From: Molanna angustata
Lineage: Eukaryota > Arthropoda > Insecta > Trichoptera > Molannidae
Direction: 5' to 3'
DNA: 64,000 nucleotides
NCBI GenBank assembly: GCA_963576475.1
Contig: OY754987.1
Span: 8,860,666-8,924,665, forward strand
Notes under the pieces: model-generated
Databases searched by the model: none
Seen by the model: the letters and a program-made list of their open reading frames with translations, nothing else
Told to the model about the DNA's origin: nothing
Translations under genes and position numbers: made by a program
In this document: in pieces, positions 10,644-20,279 of the stretch
Numbering within the stretch: position 1 is the first letter of the stretch
Layout: each line of letters begins with the position of its first letter

Positions 10644-11130
10644 TGTATTCCTGCTGGAAACACAAAGATCCTTCTGTATAAAACACTCATCAAGCCGGTT
10701 CTCACGTATGCTTCCGAAACCTGGGTGATGACTAAACAAACTGAAGGATCCATAGCTGGTTTTGAGAGAAGGATCCTTCGAACGATCTACGGGCCAATAA
10801 TAGAGAATACTGATGTGCGTCGTCGATACAACAGGGAACTATATGAGACCTATGAAGAGCCCCATGTGATCATTTCAATCAAGATAGGGCGCTTAAGATG
10901 GGCTTGTCACATGATCCGAATGGACGACGACAACCCCCCAAAACGCCTCACACTTCCCGAGCGACAAGGTCGAAGAAGACCGACGACTCGGTGGATGGAC
11001 AGTGTCAATGCCGATGTTTCCACAATAGATATTAGAAACTGGAGAACGAAGGCAACGGATAGACAGGAATGGAGGAGACTCCTGGATTCAGCCAAGGCCC
11101 ACCCAGACTAATCAAGCTTATGATGATGAT
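10644..11130 (+). pseudogene. EN-RT LINE C-terminal region with (ATG)n tail
   Basis: About 155 residues encode LLYKTLIKPVLTYASETW, FERRILRTIYGP, LRWACHMIRMDDDNPPKR and a basic GRRRPTTRW block, ending DSAKAHPD-stop at 11109-11111. This is the post-palm region of an EN-RT LINE. The short peptide between 10563 and 10640 is not part of the family and is probably flank. The 3' end passes into atgatgatgatgatt, a trinucleotide tail typical of such LINEs. The surviving frame is intact, but the endonuclease and RT palm are absent. Confidence 0.78.
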
Positions 11131-11960
11131 GATTATGATTCAAGCTGGAAGATAGTATTATGTAAGTGTAAAAGATATATTTTCAGTTCATTTTGTGTAA
11201 TAATGTTTCGCTCTGTTCTCAGCCCTTGTTAAATAGCCAATTAAATATATATTTTTTTGATTTTGTTGATGAAAGACTTTAGAGAAAATTTAAGATGTGT
11301 CTCGTTTATGCTTGTGTAGTATAGGTTCAAGGTATGTATAGTTTTTTGTCCTTGTGTGTTACCTACTATTATTTGTGGTTCTATTGTAAGTACTAGTGCA
11401 AGATTTTCTACAGTTTGTCTAGTGTTTATGTTAATGGTTCAGGAGACTGTGACTGTTATTATTACTATTAATGCTGTGATGTTTTTTTGTGCTTTTCGAT
11501 CGATTGTGAAAATCTGCCGTTTTGTTTTTGAATTCCCTCCAATTTGTGTCTGCGATCGACAGCCAACATAAATCACTAGGATGTATGTACTGAACATTGA
11601 AGAGACGCGAGGAGATATAGTGTAAGAAATATAAAGAGAAAGTTATATTGTCTTCCGTTATTTTCCTTTTTTTTATTACCAGAGAAACAAAACAGATTTA
11701 TTTTGTGAAGTTTAGAGTACCCGGGAAATGTCACGTCTTTACTTTTGTATATACTACACACTCCCCACTCACATGTCACATATCTGACTTTTACTGTTTT
11801 CTTTTTTCTTCTACACTACATAAATATATGAAATAGTAATAATGTATACATGTAAGTGATGCTGGGCATGATTATTTTTTATTTAATTTTGTATCACCTG
11901 TATATTTTGTCCAGTTTTCGTTTGTATACTTTGAATAAAATAAAATAAAATAAAAATATA
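11131..11960. other. Intergenic, possible LINE 3' UTR ending in (AAAAT)n
   Basis: No coding similarity was recognised. A phrase at 11205-11245 (cgctctgttctcagcccttgttaaatagc) is shared with 35764-35800, so at least part is repetitive. The segment ends in gaataaaataaaataaaataaa at 11932-11955, which looks like the tail of a plus-strand LINE lying directly upstream of the LINE at 11970. Confidence 0.4.
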
Positions 11961-11969
11961 ATTATTAGA

Positions 11970-12285
11970 AATCAAAATAGATTTAAACGAGAGCTGCGTG
12001 AATAATCTAATATTTCTAAGCTCTTCATTTTCTTCGACACTCCGACAAGAACTCTACAAAGTAATCAAATATAAAAAACAGAACAGGCAGCATGCAAAAG
12101 TAACTGCTATGTATCCCCATACACAACACAGTTTTAACTTCTATAGATTAACTACAAGTGAACTATCAAAACATATCTCATCACTTCGTAAAAACTGTGC
12201 AAATGGTCATGATATGATATCAAGCTCAACTGTGATGGAAATTAAGGACTTTATTCTGAAACCACTTCTGCACATATTTAACCTC
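11970..12285 (+). pseudogene. CR1/Jockey-like LINE RT, 5' segment (split by the LTR element)
   Basis: The plus frame from about 11998 encodes the region before the RT fingers: KVTAMYPHTQHSFNFYRLTT, then SSLRKNCANGHDMISSSTV and FILKPLLHIFNL. It breaks off at the LTR at 12286 and continues at 17889 as SLKTGIVPDHLKEAIIKPIY. The two halves join in frame if the repeated ctc at the junction is counted once. Jockey/CR1 proteins have the same 'linker, then GIFPxxLKxAxIxPIYK' order, so this was one RT gene. The endonuclease part is missing (5' truncated). Confidence 0.85.
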
Positions 12286-12676
12286 TGATGACGCGGATAT
12301 GAAATTAAAGATAAAGATTAAGTAGAAGTGAAAAGTGGACTGTATTTTTAAAGGGCGTTTCGTTGCAACCACTGCAAGGCAAAGGAAGGATAAAGGAACA
12401 CTCACTTACTTGACTTTTCCTTGGTGCTCTGCCTTGTTAGATGGTCACAATTTTCACTAGGATCCCACACACACACACGCGGTAAGTAAACAATTATGGC
12501 GAATTTCGGTGAGTTATGAGGAGCGGTAAAACGGGTGAGATGTGGGTGGTGTCGACAGGACGCGGTTTTAAAGGAGACTGATTTTGGATGTAGGGTGGGC
12601 AGCAGTTGCAACAATATTATATGTCATTTGATATAAAAAATGCGACAATAATTATAATGACATATTGGCGTTAACA
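12286..12676 (-). repeat. 3' LTR of BEL/Pao element
   Basis: This 391-bp direct repeat is identical to 17498-17888 except for two substitutions. Read on the minus strand it begins TGTTAACGCC and ends CGTCATCA. The short antisense frame across it (12402-12614) occurs in both LTRs and is not considered a gene. Confidence 0.92.
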
Positions 12677-12692
12677 TTTTCCCCGCCCTTAA
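12677..12692 (-). other. Candidate polypurine tract
   Basis: Immediately inside the 3' LTR the minus strand reads AAGGGCGGGGAAAA, a purine-rich run in the position where plus-strand DNA synthesis is primed in LTR elements. Confidence 0.6.
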
Positions 12693-12714
12693 AGGGTCAC
12701 CTTTAAAAAAAGTT

Positions 12715-12880
12715 AAATGCGTGATGCGAATATGTATGATGCGATGCGTGGAAGTTTAAATAAAAGTGAAATGTGTGATGCAAGTATGTATGATGCGATG
12801 CGTGGAAGTTTAAATAAAAAAAGTGAAATGCGTGATGCAAATATGTGTTATGTGTGATGCAATGCGTGGAATTATACATA
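12715..12880. repeat. Approximately 60-bp tandem repeat in element 3' UTR
   Basis: Three units contain gtgatgc, tatgtatgatgcgatgcg and tggaagtttaaataaaa in the same order (about 12718, 12771, 12825), between the ORF end and the 3' LTR. Confidence 0.75.
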
Positions 12881-13013
12881 AAAAAATATATATAATAAAG
12901 TAAATAATGTTAAATTATCATAATATAAGATACTTAGTAATATTATATATAAAATAAAGTATACATATATACATCATATAATATGATGAAATTATTTTGA
13001 ATTTTAAGGACTA

Positions 13014-16000
13014 TCATTTGTTCAGATAACTCCGTATCGGTAGCGCTGATTGACAAGAAGTGTACACATAAGAAAGGCACAATTCACATAAATCATTACG
13101 CATACCTAAGGTACGCGGTATTTTTGTTTTATTAAAGAGTGGAAGCTCTGAACAGAACATATCCCAAATATTTATGATGCGGCTGTGCGGTTTGCCATTC
13201 CAGTCTAGTCTTAATAGCCATAGCTCTTTTCTTACTAATTTAGCGAATAGAACGACAGGCGCTACTGGTCCAGTTACGTCCCATATCTTAATAACAGTAG
13301 CTAATATAGTGCGTTTAATAAATTTCAAATAAGAAGCAATAAATATAAAATCAAAATTATTATTTATTTTTGAATAATTTACGCTCAAAATCCTATGTTG
13401 TGCGGTTTTATTAAATTTATAAGGAACATTAGCACTACGAATCGCGGAAATACTATTCAAAGCATTTTTAAATTTATTAAGTTTCTTCATGAAGCGAAGC
13501 GTATGGCATGACCTGAACATGAGTTCAAAACAAACCCTGTTAAAGTGATATGTTGTGAACTGATTCTGTGACTTAAGGCGATTAATTATAAGTCGGAAAT
13601 GACGATCATGGACATTCATTGCCACTTGCAAAAACATCAGTTTACTATCAGCGGAGAGTGCTATATGAGATAGCTGAAAATGAAAAATAATAGTAAACTG
13701 ATCACCTTGTAAATCTGGACTACAATAAAGTACATCATTGAGTGATGCATTCTTGCGTAATTTGGTCGTAGACATGACCTTTTGTGTTATTACGTAGAGC
13801 GGTATAATGATACAAGCGGGGTAAATTAAATCATAAGCGAGATAAATAAAATTATTAGCGGGATAAATTAATTTATAAGCGGGGTATGTTAAAGTATAAG
13901 CGGGATAAATTAAGTCATGAGCGGACGCGGGTGATAAATATTCTTTCTCGAGATATTTATCATATATAACTGCATCATACGCAGATCGAAAAAGGTATTC
14001 ACTCTCAATCCTTTCCAAAGATAGAGTGAGCGGTACAGCGGATTGCGATTTATAAATTTGCCAGAAACCATTATTTGACATGTTTATATCAAATTCGATA
14101 AAGTCAAATACTGTGGTACAGCAGGCTATAGTTAAATTTTCTTGGTTAAATAAAGCGGGAACAGTTTCCATAATAACGTAACTGATTGTAATCTGTATAG
14201 TGCGCAGAATTACAGCGGAATGGAAAAGTAACACGAAGACATCGATAGGTATTGAAAGTAAATTATTGTTAATTTTATCGACAACGAGCGACGTAATATT
14301 ATATTTTATGTCTTTATTGTATTTCGATGAGAATTGAAAATAAACAAATTTATTTGTATATTTATTAGAGGCACCGATACCTCGAACCGATATATTATTT
14401 AGGTAAATATTTAATTTCAGTTTATTATAAAACTCTGATGTCACAAAGTTACTATGAGATGCACCATCTAATAAGCAACTAATGTTATGTTTAACATCAT
14501 GAGCGTCATAAACAGATTCGACTGTCGTTGTGAGAAATGAAGTTGTGTTCTCGTTACGTTGGGCGCTAAGTGTGCGATTATCGTTTGATATATTCACACT
14601 AGTGTGCGACAATGCGTTAAGCGAGCAGAGCGAGTTATATTCAACTGTCGAAGTAAATACAATTGCAGCGACATGCAGGTCGTGCAGATGCGATAGAGAT
14701 GGCTGTTCAACTGATAACTGGGTAAACAAAGACAGCCACGCGGTAAAGGACGTCAAACTGATCACGGGTGCGGAATTATGAGAAGTAGATGCCCTATCTG
14801 CGGCATGCGGATGGGGGAGAGGTGGCTGCACACCTGACAGTTGCGTGAATAAAGGCGGCAGCGAGGTAAAATATGACAAACCGAGCACCAAATTAGGAAC
14901 TGCGGTTGAAGCAGATCCATTACCGGTAACATGTAGCTTGTGCGGATGCGGAATATATAGATGTTTATCTGACGGTTGCATAAATGCAGGTGATGGCGAA
15001 CCAGTGTAAGTCGAACGAAGCACAAGTGCGGAATTATGTAAAGCAGTCGAAGACAATACACTGGCGAAGGTATGCGGTATATGCGGATGCGGAGAAGAAA
15101 ACTGCTCAAGTGACAGTTGGGTAAATGCAGATGGCGGCATGATTATGGATGACAAACCGAATGCGGAATTATACAAATCGGTTAAAAAATATGCACTGGT
15201 GGCGAAATGCGGTTTATGCGGGTGTGAGGAAGGTAGATGCTCACCTGACGATTGCATTACTGCAGGTGACGGCGTGGTTATGGATGTCGAACAAAGTGCG
15301 GAATGAAAATCGGTCGAAGAATATGCGCCGGTGGCGAAATGCGGATGCGAGGAAGGTAGATGCTCACCTGAGGATTGCATTAATCTAGGTGGCGGCATGA
15401 ATATGGATGACGAACCGAATGCGGAATTATACAAATCGGTTGAAAAATATGCACTGGTTGCGAAATGCGGTTTATGCGGATGCGAGGAAGGTAGATGCTC
15501 ACCTGACGATTGCATTACTGCAGGTGACGGCATGGTTATAGATGTCGAACAAAGCACGGCATTATGTAAAAGAGTCGAAGAATATACGCTGGTGGCGGAA
15601 TGCGGTCTATGCGGATGAGAGAGGGGAAGCTGCTCACCTGATGATTGCGTAATATCAGGTGGCGGCGCGGTCATTGGATTTGAACAGAGCGCGAGTGCGG
15701 TAGTTAAATTAGATTCAGTAGTGGCGACATGCGGTTGATGCGGATGCGGGTTTTTTACGTCAATTAGACTTTCATCATATAAGCTATCGGGAGAATATAT
15801 GTCTCTTGAATAGAAGTTCTCTTGGTCTAACGCCGTTTTTGAGTCAGATTCAATTTTTGACATAACATATTTCACTCTCCAGTACATGTCTTCGAAAGAA
15901 TTCCACATGTCAAACTCTGGTTCTCCATTATTCAATCGCATATTTAAAATATTATACTCTTCCAACGTTTCATCAAACTCAATACGCAGTGTGTCAATAC

Positions 16001-16142
16001 AAACTGCGGCGGAAATTATATCTAAATTATCTTGTACATTCTGCACCTTGGTAGAGCGATCATGAATCATTTGCAAGCACGAAAAAATATAATTCAGTTT
16101 TTCTAATGCTATTTGCAATAGTAAGCTCTTATCGACGTCCAT
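13014..16142 (-). CDS. BEL/Pao-like Gag-protease-RT polyprotein, telescoped but uninterrupted (1042 aa)
   Basis: The start is ATG (MDVDKSLLL) and the stop is TGA at 13014-13016. Residues 1-110 resemble the BEL/Pao Gag start (coiled, acidic, LEEYNILNMRLNN, then FDMWNSFEDMYW). Residues 131-500 are nine 41-47-residue repeats starting HPHxPH, an arrangement not usual for the family. Residues 555-595 match the retroviral-like aspartic protease, with CLLDGASHSNFVT where active enzymes have D-S/T-G, so the catalytic Asp is present but the next residues are Gly-Ala. Residues 690-890 are RT-like: STTKLR (791-796), LNDVL, and ADSKLMFLQV (831-840) with motif A Asp; motif C (YxDD) is absent. Residues 943-1000 match the BEL region after the palm (KRTILATVIKIWDVTGPVAP). 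RNase H and integrase are missing. A frame this long in so decayed a pol is unexpected. Either it is translated for Gag function or the losses are recent and all in frame. Confidence 0.82.
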   Translation of the reverse strand: MDVDKSLLLQIALEKLNYIFSCLQMIHDRSTKVQNVQDNLDIISAAVCIDTLRIEFDETLEEYNILNMRLNNGEPEFDMWNSFEDMYWRVKYVMSKIESDSKTALDQENFYSRDIYSPDSLYDESLIDVKNPHPHQPHVATTESNLTTALALCSNPMTAPPPDITQSSGEQLPLSHPHRPHSATSVYSSTLLHNAVLCSTSITMPSPAVMQSSGEHLPSSHPHKPHFATSAYFSTDLYNSAFGSSSIFMPPPRLMQSSGEHLPSSHPHFATGAYSSTDFHSALCSTSITTPSPAVMQSSGEHLPSSHPHKPHFATSAYFLTDLYNSAFGLSSIIMPPSAFTQLSLEQFSSPHPHIPHTFASVLSSTALHNSALVLRSTYTGSPSPAFMQPSDKHLYIPHPHKLHVTGNGSASTAVPNLVLGLSYFTSLPPLFTQLSGVQPPLPHPHAADRASTSHNSAPVISLTSFTAWLSLFTQLSVEQPSLSHLHDLHVAAIVFTSTVEYNSLCSLNALSHTSVNISNDNRTLSAQRNENTTSFLTTTVESVYDAHDVKHNISCLLDGASHSNFVTSEFYNKLKLNIYLNNISVRGIGASNKYTNKFVYFQFSSKYNKDIKYNITSLVVDKINNNLLSIPIDVFVLLFHSAVILRTIQITISYVIMETVPALFNQENLTIACCTTVFDFIEFDINMSNNGFWQIYKSQSAVPLTLSLERIESEYLFRSAYDAVIYDKYLEKEYLSPASAHDLIYPAYTLTYPAYKLIYPANNFIYLAYDLIYPACIIIPLYVITQKVMSTTKLRKNASLNDVLYCSPDLQGDQFTIIFHFQLSHIALSADSKLMFLQVAMNVHDRHFRLIINRLKSQNQFTTYHFNRVCFELMFRSCHTLRFMKKLNKFKNALNSISAIRSANVPYKFNKTAQHRILSVNYSKINNNFDFIFIASYLKFIKRTILATVIKIWDVTGPVAPVVLFAKLVRKELWLLRLDWNGKPHSRIINIWDMFCSELPLFNKTKIPRTLGMRNDLCELCLSYVYTSCQSALPIRSYLNK
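13795..13930. repeat. 27-bp tandem repeat inside the pol region of the BEL/Pao ORF
   Basis: Five imperfect units of the type taagcgggataaattaa encode LIYPAYxx-type 9-residue repeats (protein positions about 744-775). They sit where a conserved segment of the RT fingers is expected, so they replace or interrupt it. Confidence 0.75.
14650..15760. repeat. Tandem repeat of about 123-141 bp encoding HPHxPH units
   Basis: Nine diverged units (protein positions about 133, 176, 221, 266, 307, 352, 399, 444, 485) share HPHxPH at the start and a QSSGEHLPSS-like end. Length differences are multiples of three, so the frame is never broken. On the plus strand the array also gives short Cys/Gly-rich frames at 15149-15618, which are shadows. 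Confidence 0.9.
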
Positions 16143-17497
16143 TTTAAGAATTTATATTTTCTCTAATTGCGATATATTAAAGATATACTTAAATAATAGG
16201 CACGTCAAAATATGTATAATTAAAAGCTAAGTAAGTATAAAAGATAATAATTAAATTTTTATAATATGAAAATGTATAGAAAGACGGCGCGGAAAATAAG
16301 AAAGTGGGTAATAGTAATTTAATAAATATAATTTAATAAATAATTAATAATAGTAATAATAATATGTTGAGCAATAACATAAAACTATCAATTCAACAAA
16401 TAATAATTTAACTTTAATTTTGAATACATAATATTAAACAGTCGGCGCATATTCCGCTTGTTTCGTTCGGCCGAATTCTAACACGTTTTTATTATTATCG
16501 TTGATAGAAGTAGTACGTACCTATTGACTCGATGCAATACAAGAATATTTTTTATCGCCTTGGTCGAAACAGTTGACGATGTAACAAGAATTATATATCA
16601 AATTGTAGGGTACTTTAAAATATAATATATTTATTTCCGAGCAATATTTTAACACAAAAAATAAGGATATAAAATAAATATATATTGCGGTAGATTATGA
16701 ACTAAATTAATAGTTTTAAATAAGAATATAAATATATAATTAGGGTTAGGTATATAATAAACATAGGTACTTATATTGATATAATGTAGGTATAATGCGG
16801 ATTAGTTATGCACTAAAAAAATAAGTGCTTATTAAAAATATATAGCGGAAATTTTATGTAAATGCGATTTGAACATAAATAAGTTTATATTAATAACCTT
16901 TTATGTTCATTTTACTATGGCAAATAGGTATATCGTGTCATAAATAAATGCGGTTTGAATATAAATAAGTTTATATTAATAACTATTTATATTCGTTATA
17001 AAGGATGCGGTTAACACGACATAAATATATGCTGAGTGGATAAATTATACAGAGTGGGTAGAATTATGTTTTATATTTGATGCGGATATGTTATATAAAT
17101 ATATTAATAGCAGGTTGATATATAAATATTATAAAGTGAGTAATCCTTTATATAAGTTATGATACAAATAGGTACATAATGGCATATCACATAGAAAATA
17201 ATTATAAAGAAGAGCGATTTAATATATAATAAATATGTGGTGTATACGACAAATGTACCTACATTTGTATGTCCTGTGACATGTTATAAAAATAAATTAA
17301 ATATGTATATTTAATATTATAATATACATTAATATATTTATTAATTGTAATATGTGTGAGATGTAAGTTATGAATGCGGTTCAAGAATGATATACCAAAA
17401 TGTTAGCATATCCGTCTCGGATTGACCAAAATGAATATGAAATCCGACTCGTTAAGGACCAAAATGAATATGAAATCCGACTCGTTAAGGACCAAAA
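16143..17497. other. 5' untranslated region of BEL/Pao element
   Basis: About 1.35 kb of AT-rich sequence lies between the 5' LTR and the ORF start. A unit of about 100 bp with cataaataagtttatattaa occurs twice (about 16873 and 16960). Scattered gcgg words are enriched here and in the ORF relative to flanking DNA. No coding was recognised. Confidence 0.6.
17423..17497 (-). other. Primer-binding-site region with 33-bp tandem repeat
   Basis: Next to the 5' LTR the minus strand reads TTTTGGTCCTTAACGAG. TGG right after the LTR is what a tRNA 3' CCA would pair with, but the tRNA was not identified. A 33-bp unit (gaccaaaatgaatatgaa, then atccgactcgttaag) is repeated twice and followed by a partial third, so the putative site is present two to three times. 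Confidence 0.55.
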
Positions 17498-17888
17498 TGA
17501 TGACGCGGATATGAAATTAAAGATAAAGATTAAGTAGAAGTGAAAAGTGGACTGTATTTTTAAAGGGCGTTTCGTTGCAACCACTGCAAGGCAAAGGAAG
17601 GATAAAGGAACACTCACTTACTTGACTTTTCCTTGGTGCTCTGCCTTGTTAGATGGTCACAATTTTCACTAGGATCCCACACACACACACGCGGTAAGAA
17701 AACAATTATGGCGAATTTCGGTGAGTTATGAGGAGCGGTAAAACGGGTGAGATGTGGGTGGTGTCGACAGGACGCGGTTTTAAAGGAGACTGATTTTGGA
17801 TGTAGGGTGGGCAGCAGTTGCAACAATATTATATGTCATTTGATATAAAAAATGCGACAATAATTATAATGACATATTGGCGTCAACA
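17498..17888 (-). repeat. 5' LTR of BEL/Pao element
   Basis: This 391-bp direct repeat carries the promoter side on the minus strand. A weak TATA-like tttttatatc lies near 17845-17855. It matches the 3' LTR with two visible substitutions. Confidence 0.92.
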
Positions 17889-19324
17889 CTCAGCCTGAAA
17901 ACTGGTATAGTACCGGATCACTTAAAAGAGGCAATCATTAAGCCCATCTACAAAAATGATGATAAAACGAAGATTACTAACTACAGACCGATCTCGCTGC
18001 TGAGCTGGTTTGCTAAGATACTGGAAAAGGCAGTGAAAAAGAGACTCATGGTTTACCTTGAAAATAATAAAATTCTTTCTGAAAATCAATACGGGTTTAG
18101 GTCAAATATGGGAACCGAAGATGCCATTGCAAAGGTGGTGGAAAATATTGCCACAAATATGGACAAAAGACGGAAGGTTCTGGGCATTTTCATAGACTTG
18201 TCTAAGGCGTTTGATACCATATCACATTCCATGCTTTTAAACATGCTGCATTCGATAGGTATCACTGGTACTCGACTAGATTGGTTCAAGAACTATCTAG
18301 AACTCAGAAAGCAATCTGTAGAAATAAACGGCACTCGCAGCAACCCTATGTACATAAAATATGGCGTACCTCAAGGAAGCACACTTGGACCAATATTGTT
18401 CTTGATATATATATAAATAACATTTTAAAAACTACTATAGATAACGAAATCACAATTAGCTACGCAGATGATACAGCCATTATTATTAATGGTGTTACAT
18501 GGACGGAAACATTTAAAAGGGCAGAAAAATGTATTTCAGCTATCAAGAGTCTACTTGATGACCATCTACTAACTCTTAACTCCACAAAAACTAAATTCTT
18601 AGCATTTTCAATCAACAAACAAGAGAACCCCACCATCCCAAATCTCATTAAAGTACACACTTGCTCTACAAATGCAGCCCTACAGTTTAACTGCGAGACT
18701 ATTGAAAGGGCAACTGAAATCAAGTATCTCGGTATAATATTGGATGACGGTCTAAGATGGGTCCCACACATTGAATACGTTAGCGCCAAGGTGCGAAGAT
18801 TAATATATATATTCAAAATTCTACGTAGCTTTATGAACATTTCACTATTAAAAATGGTGTACTACGCTCTGTGCCAGAGTATTATCAGTTATGCAATTAG
18901 TGCCTGGGGTGGTGCTGCGCGTACATTACTGGATCCACTAATTAAATCACAAAAATTTGTGGTAAGAGTTATCAACAAAAAGCCTTTTAGGTATTGTTCT
19001 GAAGAACTTTTTAAGCAATTCAAAGTATTGGATGTGAGGCAGCTTTATACCAGATCAATATTAATTATATTCCTAAAAAGCAAACCTCCTCAAAAATACT
19101 CCATCTTGAATAACACAAGAGGTAAAATATCGGGTAACTACTTGGTGCCAAAAATGAATACTAAATTTGGGCAAAGATTTTTTGTATTTACTGCACCTCG
19201 AATTTATAATAAATTGCCATCGGACCTTAAAGGGTTAACTCAATTCAAAGCCCGTGGTACCAAGTGGCTACTCGATGTGGGTAGAACCCAAAATGAAAGT
19301 AACGTTGCAACAATAATTTCTTAA
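17889..19324 (+). pseudogene. CR1/Jockey-like LINE reverse transcriptase, 3' segment
   Basis: Continues the frame broken at 12285. Visible RT motifs are TNYRPISLLSWFAKILEK, SENQYGFR, IFIDLSKAFDTISHS (motif A, catalytic Asp), GVPQGSTLGPILFLIYI (motif B) and ISYADDTAI (motif C, two catalytic Asp). IKYLGIILDD and a long C-terminal thumb end at TIIS-stop. A frameshift lies at 18405-18416, where a TA run (gatatatatataaata) is two bases longer than the frame allows. Everything after it is intact to the stop. Apart from this and the LTR insertion the RT looks well preserved, so the copy was probably active recently. The upstream endonuclease is absent. It is the only copy here with all RT palm motifs. 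Confidence 0.9.
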
Positions 19325-19595
19325 CTGATTATTTTTTGTTGTCTGTTTATATTGTGTTTATTTTTATTTATTTCACTTTTAAAACTGTATTTTTTAATTT
19401 AAAATTATGTAAGTATTCCTAATGTTTATTTTTTATAGATTTCTTATTCTTTTGTTTTTTACTGTAATGTAATAATTTCACAAATGTACAGGTGGCTGCT
19501 TCAGAACAGATTTATTCTAGTGAGGCGGCTATCTTATATTAAAATAATGTATATGTTTATATGATCATAAATAAATAAATAAAATAAAATAAAGA
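19325..19595 (+). mobile_element. 3' UTR and (AAAT)n tail of the split LINE
   Basis: AT-rich sequence follows the stop and ends in aaataaataaataaaataaaat at about 19567-19590, the usual simple-repeat tail of CR1/Jockey-like elements in this window. Confidence 0.75.
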
Positions 19596-19599
19596 TTTC

Positions 19600-19905
19600 C
19601 GAGGGAATTTCTTTGGACCCATTGGACACGCCGGCCTTGTAGCAGCGAAAAGCAACCTCAAGACTTTCAGGACTTTTTGCTACAAATAGAGGTTCACTCG
19701 TATCTTCACTTTCAGCGAATTGTGAGTCAGTTGTTTTCTGATAATAAGCTCTATTTGACACTTAAGTGCAGCGTCTGCAAGGTCTTAGGATTATCTGTTC
19801 TTTCAAAGTTTTCCAAGGAGCCCTTATTTGTTCCCATAGACAGAACGGGTGGTGGGGGCAGGAAGAACAGCTCTACATTTTTGCTAAGTAGGAATCTACA
19901 TTTGA
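19600..19905. other. Unassigned segment
   Basis: Moderately GC-rich sequence with two short overlapping frames on opposite strands (19534-19761 and 19677-19925) that show no recognisable domain. It could be unique host DNA. No splice or start context decides this. Confidence 0.35.
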
Positions 19906-19911
19906 CAAGAC

Positions 19912-20045
19912 TTGGAATATTATAGTAAAACCAATAACTCAAGTCACTTACAGGGCATACGACCTGTTATCGGCTGGTTTACTTGATCACTTTATGTTAT
20001 AAAGTGATCAATATTATTATGCGCTTGCCGAACCATTTGAGTTTT
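19912..20045 (-). mobile_element. MITE family 2 fragment
   Basis: This is the reverse complement of 4765-4870, including gcataaagtgatca, the cagccgat phrase and the final tataatattcc. A local hairpin, ttgatcactttat/ataaagtgatcaa, lies at 19989-20017. Confidence 0.6.
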
Positions 20046-20264
20046 ATTTTATTTTACATTACTTCTCGGGCAACTAACAGGTACTATGTCAAATATTAAT
20101 TTAACACGCACCCAATAACAAGTTGCCACTTTCTAGACTTACGATATTAATCATTTCACAGATCCAGACTGAAAACATAATTAAAAATTGTGTCTCCACC
20201 GGGAATCGAACCCGGGACCTTTGGATCAGCAGTCAGATACCTAACCAACTGAGCCACGTTGCCC
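20041..20264 (-). mobile_element. tRNA-derived SINE, family S2
   Basis: On the minus strand the head reads gggcaacgtggctcagttgg (A box) and cccgggttcgattcccggtg (B box, T arm). The tail follows (gtctggatctgtgaaatg, then ggcaacttgttattggg) and ends in an aaataaaataaaac-type run at 20041-20056. The tail is shared with 23553-23790 and 51210-51330, which makes this a SINE family rather than a tRNA gene. Confidence 0.85.
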
Positions 20265-20279
20265 GATGATTGGTTTTTG

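Larger units (their letters stand above)
12286..17888 (-). mobile_element. BEL/Pao-type LTR retrotransposon, complete LTR to LTR
   Basis: Element of 5603 bp on the minus strand, bounded by two 391-bp direct repeats that read TG...CA on the coding strand. The interior contains one 1042-codon frame with Gag-like, aspartic-protease-like and shortened RT-like regions; no RNase H or integrase coding was found. The flanks share only ctc (12283-12285 and 17889-17891), against the 4-6 bp usual for the group. Insertion into a LINE reading frame supports these exact boundaries. The LTRs differ at only two visible positions (about 12487/17699 and 12672/17884), so the insertion is young. With no integrase or RT catalytic motif C, it is predicted to be non-autonomous. 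Confidence 0.88.

Noticed and set aside
12402..12614. 70-codon frame repeated at 17614-17826
   Set aside because: It lies within the LTRs, which explains the duplication; no protein similarity.
15149..15618. Plus-strand Cys/Gly-rich frames
   Set aside because: Antisense shadows of the HPHxPH repeat in the BEL/Pao ORF.
20190..20264. Possible functional tRNA gene on the minus strand
   Set aside because: Followed by a tail shared with two other copies; a SINE family.
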